NCBI GenBank assembly: GCA_943325515.2
Contig: CALPPS020000002.1
Span: forward strand, 1 to 64,000
Origin: Flavobacterium psychrophilum
GTDB taxonomy: Bacteria; Bacteroidota; Bacteroidia; Flavobacteriales; Flavobacteriaceae
DNA: 64,000 nt
Direction: 5' to 3'
In this document: positions 27,607 to 35,943 of the stretch, in pieces
How the letters are laid out: the number at the start of each line of letters is the position of its first letter
Numbering within the stretch: position 1 is the first letter of the stretch
Translations under genes and position numbers: made by a program
The notes under the pieces: generated by a model
Databases searched by the model: none
Told to the model about the DNA's origin: nothing
What the model saw: the letters and a program-made list of their open reading frames with translations, nothing else

Positions 27607-29685
27607 ATGAAAAAAAGAATTTTTTTGAGTTATAAAAAGTACCTATTTATACTTTTTTTGCTGTTATCAGTACATAGTAATTCACAAACCTTTACCGATA
27701 GCAACTTGCCTATTATTGTCATCACTACGGATATGAATCCGGCTACCGCTTTACCCTATGAAATAGTCGATGATCCGAGAGTTCTTGGAAATATGAAAAT
27801 CATTAGGCACCCTGACGGTGGTAGAAATTATATGACTGACATCAATAATGCAGCTTATTTAAATTATAATGGTCGGTTAAGTATTGAATTGAGAGGTACA
27901 GCATCACAGTTTTTTGTTGATAAAAAGGGGTATGGATTGACTACATTATTGCCTGATAATGTGAGTAACAACAATGTGAGTTTACTGGGTATGCCTTCTG
28001 AAAACGATTGGATTTTTAATGGATTAGCTTTTGATGCTTCGTTGGTGAGAGATTATTTGGCTTATAATACTTCTCGACAGATGGGTAATTATGCCACTAG
28101 AACAGCGTATTTTGAATTAGTCATCAACGGAGATTACAAAGGTTTATATATACTACAAGAGAAAATTAAGGACGATTCTAACCGAGTAAATGTTATAGAA
28201 ATAGCCTCAACAGATAATTCGGGTGATAATCTAACAGGTGGTTACATAACAAAAGCAGATAGGACGACAATAGATGACCCTACTGAAACTTCAGCCTGGA
28301 CAGACATTCCCCATGAGGGTAATGATGTTAATTATGTACATCATTTACCCAAGCCAGAAGATGTTACTGTAGAACAAGACAATTATATTCACAATCAGTT
28401 CGTTATTTTTCAATCGGCTATATCAGCAAATGATTCTAGCCTATCTATAGGTTATCCCAGTCTAATTGATATCCCCACATTTATTGATTTTATGCTCTGC
28501 AACGAAATAATGGCAAACAAAGATGCCTATGCTGCAAGTACTTACTTTCATAAAGACCGAAATGGGAAACTGCGAGCTGGACCTATTTGGGATTTTAATT
28601 TATCTTTAGGATATGATTTGCCTTTTTGGGGAGTGCCAAATCAAAGTCTAGTTGATACATGGCAATTTTCTGATAGTAATCAAGGATCTAAGTTCTGGAA
28701 AGATTTATTTGATAATGCTATTTTTAAATGTTATTTATCGAAACGTTTTCATGAATTAACGCAACCCGGACAACCCATGAATGCAGCTTATTTAAATACA
28801 TTTATTGACAATACAATTTCTTCAATAAGCGAAGCCATGGTTAGGGAAAATCAAAGGTGGAATACAATACCCAATAATCCACTTGAAATTGCAACAATTA
28901 AAACGTTTATTTCAAACAGAATTGCATGGATGACCGATAATTTAGGAAGTTTTAGCAATTGTTCTAATGTTGTAGTTCCGCCATTGGTTATCACTAAAAT
29001 CAATTATAATCCGGCAACTTCTGTTAGTTTTCCAGTAAGCAGTGACCAAGAATTTATTGAAATTACAAATACTGGTTCGGCAACGGTAAACCTTTCTGGG
29101 GTTTATTTTAAAGAACTTGGACTAACGTATCAATTCCCATATAATTCAACTATTTCTGGAAATTCAAGTTTATATTTATGTGCTAATGCTGCTGTTTTTC
29201 AAGCTAAAAATGGTTTCGCCGCTTTCGGACAATATTCTAGAAATTTATCTAATAAATCTCAAAATCTTGTCCTTGTTGATGCTTTTGGTAATTTGATAGA
29301 CAAGGTCCAGTATTTTGATTCGGCTCCTTGGCCAACAGCCCCTGATGGCACAGGAAGTTATTTGCAATTAACGAGTACTAGTTTAGATAATAATTTGGCT
29401 TCAAGTTGGGTGGCGAGCTCTGCCTCATTAAATGTAAATGAGGTTAATAACGACAATTCGATGATTGTGATTTATCCGAATCCTGCCAAAAATATTGTAA
29501 CAATTAGTTCATCAATAAATATTGATTCTATTAAAATAATTGATGTTTCTGGAAAACAATTAATGACATCAAAAGTTAACACAAACGAAACTTCAGTAGA
29601 TATTTCAAACCTGTCAGCCGGTATTTACTTTGTTAAAGTTTACAGCGCATTTGGTATAAAAACGGAAAAGGTAGTCAAAGAATAA
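27607..29685 (+). CDS. CotH-family protein with lamin-tail domain and T9SS sorting domain (copy 1)
   Basis: CotH proteins are atypical protein kinases known from spore coats and surface proteins. The 692-residue protein has a signal peptide (residues 1-27), a CotH domain (about 30-440, with LSIELRG, SENDWIFNGL, RDYLAYN, GDYKGLYILQEKI, GGYITKADR and RAGPIWDFNLSLGYD), and a lamin-tail-like beta domain (about 455-600, QEFIEITNTGSATVNLSG). It ends with a type A T9SS sorting domain (VIYPNPAKN to the C-terminus). It should be exported by T9SS and attached to or released from the surface. It is followed after 92 bases by a close paralogue. The in vivo substrate is unknown. Confidence 0.88.
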   Translation: MKKRIFLSYKKYLFILFLLLSVHSNSQTFTDSNLPIIVITTDMNPATALPYEIVDDPRVLGNMKIIRHPDGGRNYMTDINNAAYLNYNGRLSIELRGTASQFFVDKKGYGLTTLLPDNVSNNNVSLLGMPSENDWIFNGLAFDASLVRDYLAYNTSRQMGNYATRTAYFELVINGDYKGLYILQEKIKDDSNRVNVIEIASTDNSGDNLTGGYITKADRTTIDDPTETSAWTDIPHEGNDVNYVHHLPKPEDVTVEQDNYIHNQFVIFQSAISANDSSLSIGYPSLIDIPTFIDFMLCNEIMANKDAYAASTYFHKDRNGKLRAGPIWDFNLSLGYDLPFWGVPNQSLVDTWQFSDSNQGSKFWKDLFDNAIFKCYLSKRFHELTQPGQPMNAAYLNTFIDNTISSISEAMVRENQRWNTIPNNPLEIATIKTFISNRIAWMTDNLGSFSNCSNVVVPPLVITKINYNPATSVSFPVSSDQEFIEITNTGSATVNLSGVYFKELGLTYQFPYNSTISGNSSLYLCANAAVFQAKNGFAAFGQYSRNLSNKSQNLVLVDAFGNLIDKVQYFDSAPWPTAPDGTGSYLQLTSTSLDNNLASSWVASSASLNVNEVNNDNSMIVIYPNPAKNIVTISSSINIDSIKIIDVSGKQLMTSKVNTNETSVDISNLSAGIYFVKVYSAFGIKTEKVVKE

Positions 29686-29777
29686 TTATTGCTATTGCTG
29701 AAACTGTTTTAAATTTCTAGAAAAAAAATCAAAATAAAACATAAGTATACCCATCGGGTTCACTAAAATTAATACAA

Positions 29778-31832
29778 ATGAAAAAAAGAATTTTTTTGAG
29801 TTATGAAAAGTATCTATTTATTCTTTTTTTGCTGTTATCAGCATATAGTAATTCACAAACATTTACCGATAGTAGCTTGCCTATTATTGTTATCACAACA
29901 GATGTAAATCCGGCTACAGCTTCACCCTATGAAATAGTCGATGATCCGAGGGTTTTAGGAAATATGAAAATCATTAAGCACCCTGACGGTGGTAGAAATT
30001 ATATGACTGATATCAATAATGCAGCTTATTTGAATTATAATGGGCGTATTAGTATTGAGTTTAGAGGTTCTTCATCACAGTGGCTAGATAAAAAAGCGTA
30101 TGGATTGACTACATTGATGGCTGATAATGTTAATAACAACAATGTGAGTTTACTAGGAATGCCTTCTGAGAACGATTGGATTTTAAATGGATTAGCTTTT
30201 GATGCTTCGTTGGTAAGAGATTATTTGGCATACAATATTTCACGACAGATGGGTAATTATGCTTCTAGAACAGCCTATTTTGAATTGGTTATTAATGGAG
30301 ACTATAGAGGTTTATATCTATTACAAGAGAAAATAAAGGCCGATACTAACCGAGTAAATGTTGTAAAAATAACTTCTTCAGATACTATGGGCGACAATTT
30401 AACGGGTGGCTATATAACAAAAGCTGATAGAACAAATGGAACTGATCCTGCAGTTTGGATAGATATTCCCTATTATAGTGCTAATGTTGAATATAGACAT
30501 GAATTACCCCAACCTGAAAATGCAACTGTAGAACAAGACAATTATATTCACGATAAATTCACTATGTTCCAATCGGCTATAACAGATAATGACTCAAGCC
30601 TATTTTCGGGTTACCCTGCTATAATTGATATACCTACTTTTATTGATTTTATGCTCTGCAGTGAATTAATATCTAGTTCAGATGCCTATCAGTATAGTAC
30701 TTATTTTCACAAAGACCGTAATGGGAAGTTAAGGGCTGGACCAATATGGGATTGTAATTTGACTTTAGGATATGATTTTTTTGATCGTAGTGTAGTAGAT
30801 CAATGGCAATTTTCTAATAGTGATAATATAGGATCAATGTTCTGGACAGATTTATTTAACAATGCTATTTTTAAATGTTATTTATCAAAACGTTTTCACG
30901 AATTAACGCAACCAGGACAACCCATGAATGCAGCTTATTTAAATACATTTATTGACAATACAATTTCTTCAATAAGCGAAGCCATGGTTAGGGAAAATCA
31001 AAGGTGGAATACAATACCCAATAATCCACTTGAAATTGCTACAATTAAAACGTTTATTTCAAACAGAATTGCATGGATGACCGATAATTTAGGAAACTTT
31101 AGCGATTGTTCAAATGTTGCAGTTCCGCCACTGGTTATTACTAAAATCAATTATAATCCGGCAACTTCTGTTAGTTTTCCAGTAAGCAGTGACCAAGAAT
31201 TTATTGAAATTACAAATACTGGTTCGGCAACGGTAAACCTTTCTGGGGTTTATTTTAAAGAACTTGGACTAACGTATCAATTTCCCTACAATTCAACTAT
31301 TTCTGGAAATTCAAGTTTATATTTATGTGCTAATTCTAGCGTTTTTCAAGCTAAAAATGGTTTCGCCGCTTTCGGACAATATACTAGAAATTTATCTAAT
31401 AAATCTCAAAATCTTGTCCTTGTCGATGCTTTTGGTAATTTGATAGATAAGGTTGAATATTTTGATTCGGCTCCTTGGCCAACAGCAGCGGATGGCACCG
31501 GAAGTTTTTTGCAATTAACGAGTACTAGTTTAGATAATAATTTGGCTTCAAGTTGGGTGGCGAGCTCTGCCTCATTAAATGTAAATGAGGTTAATAACGA
31601 CAATTCGAGGATTGTAATTTATCCAAATCCTACCAAAAATATTGTAACAATTAGTTCATCAATAAATATTGATTCTATTGAGATAATTGATATTTCTAGC
31701 AAACAATTAATGACTACAAAAGTTAATACAAACGAAACTTCAGTAGATATTTCAAACCTGTCAGCCGGTATTTACTTTGTTAAAGTTTACAGCGAATTTG
31801 GTGTAAAAACCGAAAAGATTATGAAAGAATAA
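29778..31832 (+). CDS. CotH-family protein with lamin-tail domain and T9SS sorting domain (copy 2)
   Basis: This 684-residue tandem paralogue of the preceding gene has the same order: signal peptide, CotH domain, lamin-tail-like domain, T9SS sorting domain (VIYPNPTKN). The N-terminal two-thirds has diverged by many substitutions and short indels, whereas the segment from about residue 375 to the end is almost identical in both DNA and protein. The putative metal-binding segment reads WDCNLTLGYD, against WDFNLSLGYD in copy 1, and the following loop is shorter. Upstream and downstream flanks are also duplicated. Either copy could have the ancestral role. Confidence 0.87.
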   Translation: MKKRIFLSYEKYLFILFLLLSAYSNSQTFTDSSLPIIVITTDVNPATASPYEIVDDPRVLGNMKIIKHPDGGRNYMTDINNAAYLNYNGRISIEFRGSSSQWLDKKAYGLTTLMADNVNNNNVSLLGMPSENDWILNGLAFDASLVRDYLAYNISRQMGNYASRTAYFELVINGDYRGLYLLQEKIKADTNRVNVVKITSSDTMGDNLTGGYITKADRTNGTDPAVWIDIPYYSANVEYRHELPQPENATVEQDNYIHDKFTMFQSAITDNDSSLFSGYPAIIDIPTFIDFMLCSELISSSDAYQYSTYFHKDRNGKLRAGPIWDCNLTLGYDFFDRSVVDQWQFSNSDNIGSMFWTDLFNNAIFKCYLSKRFHELTQPGQPMNAAYLNTFIDNTISSISEAMVRENQRWNTIPNNPLEIATIKTFISNRIAWMTDNLGNFSDCSNVAVPPLVITKINYNPATSVSFPVSSDQEFIEITNTGSATVNLSGVYFKELGLTYQFPYNSTISGNSSLYLCANSSVFQAKNGFAAFGQYTRNLSNKSQNLVLVDAFGNLIDKVEYFDSAPWPTAADGTGSFLQLTSTSLDNNLASSWVASSASLNVNEVNNDNSRIVIYPNPTKNIVTISSSINIDSIEIIDISSKQLMTTKVNTNETSVDISNLSAGIYFVKVYSEFGVKTEKIMKE

Positions 31833-31924
31833 CTATTGCTAACGTTGCAACTGTTTTCAATTTGCAGCATACTTTTTTGTAAATATAACGAGGTGCGTTT
31901 TAATTTTTGTTTAACATTTTATAA

Positions 31925-31953
31925 TTGATTTATCTAATATAAATATATCTTTA
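31925..31953 (+). promoter_or_regulatory. Probable promoter of the lipoprotein-VTC-DUF4956-DUF2490 operon
   Basis: TTG (31925-31927), an 18-base spacer and TATCTTTA (31946-31953, one mismatch from TAnnTTTG) lie 22 bases before the ATG at 31976. Confidence 0.5.
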
Positions 31954-31975
31954 ACTTTTATAAAACTCTTTAATT

Positions 31976-32365
31976 ATGCTTAAAAAACTTATTTCTTTAG
32001 CTTTTCTAATTATCCTTGGCTTGTCTTCTTGTTCACATGATGAAGGTTATGGCGGTTTAGCTACAATAAAAGGAAAAATTTATGGCCAAAATTTTAACAA
32101 CAGTGGAACACTTGTCAATCAAGGCTATCTTGGAGGAGTTAAGGTATACATAAGCCAACACAATAATCCTAGTTATTTTGACAGTATGGATTCAGCTTAT
32201 GACGGCACTTTCAAATTTGATTATTTGTATACCGGGACTTATGATATTTGGGTTTACGGGGATTGCGATTATTGCAGTTGGGATCAAATTTATGTACTAA
32301 AGACCATTAAAATTAATTCCAAAAAAGCTAAAGTAGTAACAGAAGATTTTATTATTGCATTTTAA
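31976..32365 (+). CDS. Small lipoprotein with a carboxypeptidase-regulatory-like beta domain
   Basis: I do not recognise a named family. The 129-residue protein has a lipoprotein signal ending in LGLSSC (Cys at 19). The mature part resembles a single beta-sandwich of the CarboxypepD_reg/CNA-B type: ATIKGKIYGQNF, then GGVKVYISQ, then GTFKFDYLYTGTYDIWVYGD and a final VTEDFII strand. Two Cys residues (GDCDYCSWD) form a CxxC motif. It starts the tight four-gene operon with the polyphosphate polymerase (12-base gap), so it is probably an envelope partner of that system. Confidence 0.7.
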   Translation: MLKKLISLAFLIILGLSSCSHDEGYGGLATIKGKIYGQNFNNSGTLVNQGYLGGVKVYISQHNNPSYFDSMDSAYDGTFKFDYLYTGTYDIWVYGDCDYCSWDQIYVLKTIKINSKKAKVVTEDFIIAF

Positions 32366-32377
32366 TAAATCCTAAAT

Positions 32378-33112
32378 ATGTTGGAACTTATAGATTCTAT
32401 GAATACCGTCTGCTTATCCGAACTTGACCAAGTTGCCTTAATGAACCGCATAGACAATAAATACGTGCTCGATGCCCAACAAGTAGCCCTAATTATTCCA
32501 TTAATACAAAACCATTACAAGGTTTTAGAAATTGAGAAAAACAAAATTTTTACCTATGAAAATAACTATTTCGATACTCCAAACCTACAATTTTACTACG
32601 ATCACCATAATGGATATTTAAATCGTTTAAAAGTAAGAGGAAGAAAATATAAAGAAAGCGAGACTAGTTATTTTGAAATAAAAAGAAAAGAGAACATCGA
32701 TCGCACTGCCAAAATAAGAGAAATAACAACAGATTTAATTTCAGAAATTGATGAAAATAGAAAAAAGATAATTCAAAGCCATTACAGAAAAAATATAGCC
32801 GATTTAAAAATAGTACTTCAAAATAAATTTAACAGAATCACTTTTACTAATAACGAACACACAGAACGCATAACACTTGATTTTAACATCCAATTTTCAG
32901 ATAACAACCAACAAAAAACCTTTACAAATTTTTTTGTACTCGAAATCAAACAGTCGAAATCGAATGGGCGTTCCATAATTAGCAATACGCTGAAAAAAAA
33001 TAACATACGCGAACAAAGCTTCAGTAAATACATTTTTGGAGTTATTGTTTTAAAAGAACACATTAGAAAAAACAACTTTTTGTCATTAATCAAAAAAATA
33101 AATAAATTATAA
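32378..33112 (+). CDS. VTC-domain protein (probable polyphosphate polymerase)
   Basis: VTC domains belong to the CYTH/triphosphate-tunnel fold; in yeast Vtc4 this domain makes polyphosphate from ATP. The 244-residue bacterial form has the tunnel motifs: RIDNKYV (R24, K28), ENNYFDTP, RLKVRGRKY (R83, K85, R87), YFEIKRK (E100, K102), ERITLDFNIQF, a late acidic-basic pair FVLEIKQSK, and FSKYIFG near the end. All key basic and acidic positions seem present, so activity is plausible. There is no signal peptide or membrane segment. It is followed after 2 bases by the DUF4956 membrane protein, a partnership seen for such proteins elsewhere. Polymerase activity is inferred. Confidence 0.82.
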   Translation: MLELIDSMNTVCLSELDQVALMNRIDNKYVLDAQQVALIIPLIQNHYKVLEIEKNKIFTYENNYFDTPNLQFYYDHHNGYLNRLKVRGRKYKESETSYFEIKRKENIDRTAKIREITTDLISEIDENRKKIIQSHYRKNIADLKIVLQNKFNRITFTNNEHTERITLDFNIQFSDNNQQKTFTNFFVLEIKQSKSNGRSIISNTLKKNNIREQSFSKYIFGVIVLKEHIRKNNFLSLIKKINKL

Positions 33113-33114
33113 AA

Positions 33115-33747
33115 ATGAATGATCATACTAACCCTCTGTTTAATCTAAACGAATTTGGCATAAGAACAACAATTAATTTAATAGCTGTATTGATTTTAGT
33201 TGGACTCATTTACTACCCTAAACATAGAAATAAAGACTTTATATTCACTTTTGTCCTTTTCAATGTCATCAATTTTATGATCTGCTTCTTGTTAGGTTCT
33301 GCCAAAATTAATATGGGATTTGCTTTTGGTTTGTTTGCCATCTTTTCCATAATTAAATACCGAACCATAGTGGTTTCTATCAAAGACATGGGGTATTTCT
33401 TTGTGTGTGTGGCATTAGGTATGCTAAATTCGTTAGCCAATTCCAATGATAACTTTATGGTAGTAATCATTTGTAATTTAGTTATTTTAACATTGACTTT
33501 TCTATTAGACAGACTCGATTTCATCAACAACGAAAATGTAAAAGAAATAATTTATGATAATGTGGAATTAATAAAACCCAATGTAAGAGAAGAATTAATT
33601 GCAGACCTAAAAGAAAGAACCGGCTTAGAGATTCATAAAGTTGAAATAGTCTCTATTAATTACCTAAAAGATATTGTTTTATTGAAAGCATTCTACTATT
33701 CAAAAGAAAGCCAAAGTGCATTACCTACGATTTCTGACAACGATTAA
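33115..33747 (+). CDS. DUF4956 integral membrane protein
   Basis: This 210-residue protein has four membrane segments (about 20-36, 44-60, 64-80 and 115-132) and a soluble C-terminal domain of about 75 residues. Family-like motifs are FAIFSIIKYRT, then IKDMGYFFVCVALG. The C-terminal part (LIADLKERTGLEIHKVEIVSI) has the alternating pattern of a small ferredoxin-like domain. It lies 2 bases from both neighbours. DUF4956 has no assigned function; pairing with a VTC protein suggests a role in polyphosphate production or translocation. Confidence 0.8.
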   Translation: MNDHTNPLFNLNEFGIRTTINLIAVLILVGLIYYPKHRNKDFIFTFVLFNVINFMICFLLGSAKINMGFAFGLFAIFSIIKYRTIVVSIKDMGYFFVCVALGMLNSLANSNDNFMVVIICNLVILTLTFLLDRLDFINNENVKEIIYDNVELIKPNVREELIADLKERTGLEIHKVEIVSINYLKDIVLLKAFYYSKESQSALPTISDND

Positions 33748-33749
33748 GG

Positions 33750-34517
33750 ATGGATGTAAATAAAACCATAAATCAAATTAAGTGTTTATTTTTAATAATC
33801 TTTTCAATATCAACTTATGGACAACTCTCCCCTAAGAAAGATTTTTCAACTTGGAGTTGGATTCAATTAGAAAAGAAAACATTCAAACACCAGTATGTAA
33901 GCTTCCAATATCAGGCTAGGTATGATAATTACGGATTTACATTTAATCGCAGCAACTTTTATCTTGGTTATGGCATTGAATACTTTAAAAAATTTAATAC
34001 AGAGGTCGTCTACCAATTCAGCACTAGTTATAAAAAAGATGAACACACTTTTTTTGTGGGAACGACCTATAAATGTAAACTTTTTAAAAAAACATCACTT
34101 TTTTTAAGAACAGCCGTTCAGCATACGCAAAACTATTTCACAGGAGATCCTATCGCCGACAAACCATTAACTGAATGGAGAAACCGTATTCGTTTGTCTT
34201 ATAGTTTAAATAAGAATTATAACGCGACTCTATCAGCCGAACCGTATTTGGCATTTGATCGACTGCATCCAGGTCATATTAGTAGAATTCGTTACGTGAG
34301 CCAACTCAACTTTAGATACAATAAGTTTAATAACCTGTCATTGTTTTATTTGATTGAGCCCGATGTTATAACCTATAAAAGGCCCAATACAGATTATGTA
34401 ATAGGAATCACCTATAGCATCAAGCTGCCAAATAAGTGGAAAGATTTTAATAAATTCTACCAGCGGTCAAATGCAGATAAAGATAAAGACCGCGATACCA
34501 AAGATTCCTATAATTAA
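33750..34517 (+). CDS. DUF2490 family protein, probable outer-membrane beta-barrel
   Basis: The 255-residue protein has a hydrophobic signal-like segment (CLFLIIFSISTYGQ, residues 11-24). Many alternating beta strands of membrane-barrel character follow: NFYLGYGIEYF, EVVYQFSTSY, TWR-like turns, RIRLSYSL, SRIRYVSQLNFRY. Such DUF2490 proteins are usually predicted outer-membrane barrels. The C-terminus is hydrophilic and repetitive (NADKDKDRDTKD), which is unusual for a barrel end and may be an exposed tail. It is the last gene of the VTC operon. A second DUF2490 gene heads another operon at 56.9 kb. Confidence 0.72.
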   Translation: MDVNKTINQIKCLFLIIFSISTYGQLSPKKDFSTWSWIQLEKKTFKHQYVSFQYQARYDNYGFTFNRSNFYLGYGIEYFKKFNTEVVYQFSTSYKKDEHTFFVGTTYKCKLFKKTSLFLRTAVQHTQNYFTGDPIADKPLTEWRNRIRLSYSLNKNYNATLSAEPYLAFDRLHPGHISRIRYVSQLNFRYNKFNNLSLFYLIEPDVITYKRPNTDYVIGITYSIKLPNKWKDFNKFYQRSNADKDKDRDTKDSYN

Positions 34518-34534
34518 GATTATTAATGTCTGAT

Positions 34535-34566
34535 AAAAAAATAAAAATGATTATTTTTATTTTTTT
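34535..34566. terminator. A/T-only hairpin between convergent DUF2490 and gldC
   Basis: A 14-base A/T inverted repeat (AAAAAATAAAAAT with ATTTTTATTTTTT) spans the junction and overlaps the gldC stop codon. It may act as a weak bidirectional terminator. Confidence 0.35.
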
Positions 34567-34892
34567 AATTGTAATTTCTCTGCAAAATAATCACAAAAAT
34601 CCTTCATAGTATCCGCCATTTTTTCATCTGCGGTAGCTCGTTGAAATGTATCTGCCATGGCAACTAAAGTTTGATGGAAAAATAGTTTCATTTCATCTAC
34701 AGGCATGTCTTTTGTCCATAAATCAATACGAAGAGTTTCTTTTACATTACTATCCCAAATGGAAAGCATTATAGCTTTTGCCTCTTCATGATCTACTCCA
34801 CCCTCTTGTGCTGTCCAATTTAGTTTTTCTGGAACTCTATTTTCATCTAATTCTATAAGAAATTTTATTTCGGATTTAATGGTATTACTCAT
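34557..34892 (-). CDS. gldC: Gliding motility protein GldC
   Basis: GldC is a small cytoplasmic protein that supports gliding in Flavobacterium, where it lies beside gldB. The 111-residue form begins MSNTIKSEIKFLIELDENRVP at the ATG at 34892; a longer frame to 34937 lies within gldB and is rejected. Conserved features include PEKLNWTAQEGGV, KAIMLSIWD and RIDLWTKDMPVDEMK. It overlaps the end of gldB by 8 bases. Confidence 0.93.
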   Translation of the reverse strand: MSNTIKSEIKFLIELDENRVPEKLNWTAQEGGVDHEEAKAIMLSIWDSNVKETLRIDLWTKDMPVDEMKLFFHQTLVAMADTFQRATADEKMADTMKDFCDYFAEKLQLKK

Positions 34893-35847
34893 TCTTCTTT
34901 GGTTTATATTTTGATTTTTCAAATATTTGCTTGGCATCCATTTTTAACATGTTCTGTAGGCTACTTTCGTTATGTTCCATAAATGAACGAACGATTTGCC
35001 ATCCAACCCATTGTCCTATTCTTCCTGGTGATTCATTATCAATTTCAAGATAAAATTTTGAAAATGGCGCAAGATTTATGAAGCGATTTGGTAATCTTGA
35101 ATCAGTGTCAAAAAGCAGATTATCATCAATAAAAAAACGCCACATATAGCTTTCGTTTTCTTGACACCAAGTAATTTGTTCTGGCTTGTATCCAATTCTC
35201 TCAGCATCAGAGTAATTTGGAAGCAACAAATCTTTTAAATACAATTGTTTACCATAATAAATCATACTTGACAATAATGTTTTATCACTTGGTGGTGGAA
35301 CTTTTGTCAATGCGAAACTTGATACAATATCTGGCATCATTTGTCTTTCCTCGAAATTCTGTTTTAAATATTCTGGAAATTGATAAAATTTATGATTAGT
35401 TCCAAGGTACAATTCAAGAGCAATAATAAGTTTGTCATTAGCATAAATAGCCTTACTATTATAATCCATTTCAGCGATAACAGTAAATACTTTTGGAGTG
35501 ATAGTTTCGGGAAAATAATATTTTATATGTTTGAATAAATTTTCAATTTCAGTAGTTTGCTTATCGAAATTTGGGTATTTTTTTTGTACTTCATTATAAA
35601 GCGCTCTCCAATCTTTGTTTTGTAATTTATCTATCCAAACTTTATCATCATATTTATTCGAAAAGAAAAAAGGATATTTGGCTTTCAAACTCGCTAAGTC
35701 TTCTGGTTTTGTTTCGAAAAAAGCTTTATCAAAACGATCAACACTTAATTCAATAGGAATTTGTTCAACATCCTTTTCAATTTTTGATTTTTTATCGCAA
35801 GAAATCAATGAAAATAGTAGAAGGTAAATCAAAAAATATTTTAACAT
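34885..35847 (-). CDS. gldB: Gliding motility lipoprotein GldB
   Basis: GldB is an envelope lipoprotein needed for gliding and for type IX secretion in Flavobacterium. The 320-residue protein has a lipoprotein signal (LFSLISC, Cys at 17). Family stretches include IELSVDRFDKAFF, DWRALYNEVQKKYPNFD, ALELYLGTNHKFY and SPGRIGQWVGWQIVRSFM. It is transcribed divergently from nadE, with abutting -7 boxes at 35898-35913, and is coupled to gldC by an 8-base overlap. Confidence 0.94.
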   Translation of the reverse strand: MLKYFLIYLLLFSLISCDKKSKIEKDVEQIPIELSVDRFDKAFFETKPEDLASLKAKYPFFFSNKYDDKVWIDKLQNKDWRALYNEVQKKYPNFDKQTTEIENLFKHIKYYFPETITPKVFTVIAEMDYNSKAIYANDKLIIALELYLGTNHKFYQFPEYLKQNFEERQMMPDIVSSFALTKVPPPSDKTLLSSMIYYGKQLYLKDLLLPNYSDAERIGYKPEQITWCQENESYMWRFFIDDNLLFDTDSRLPNRFINLAPFSKFYLEIDNESPGRIGQWVGWQIVRSFMEHNESSLQNMLKMDAKQIFEKSKYKPKKNE

Positions 35848-35897
35848 TTTTTAGAAATTTTTAGGTAATTAATGAAGTTAAAAAACATACGATTTTT

Positions 35898-35905
35898 TAC
35901 ATTTG
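35898..35905 (+). promoter_or_regulatory. -7 box of nadE
   Basis: TACATTTG matches TAnnTTTG, 38 bases before the nadE ATG. It directly abuts the gldB box on the other strand. No -33 TTG was found at the usual distance. Confidence 0.55.
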
Positions 35906-35913
35906 CAAATATA
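35906..35913 (-). promoter_or_regulatory. -7 box of gldB
   Basis: On the minus strand TATATTTG matches TAnnTTTG, 58 bases before the gldB ATG. It shares no base with the nadE box but touches it, so the two promoters cannot easily be bound at once. Confidence 0.55.
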
Positions 35914-35943
35914 CATTGCAGTTTTTAATAAAAATCATAAGAA

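Larger units (their letters stand above)
27560..31870. repeat. Tandem duplication of the cotH unit (about 2.15 kb)
   Basis: The two units share upstream sequence (GGTTCACTAAAA, then ACAAATG at the start codon), the whole coding region, and the 3' flank (ATTGCT...AACTGTTTT...AATTT). The 3' coding halves (about 28720-29460 and 30870-31600) are nearly identical, while the 5' halves differ much more, which is the pattern left by gene conversion. Confidence 0.8.
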
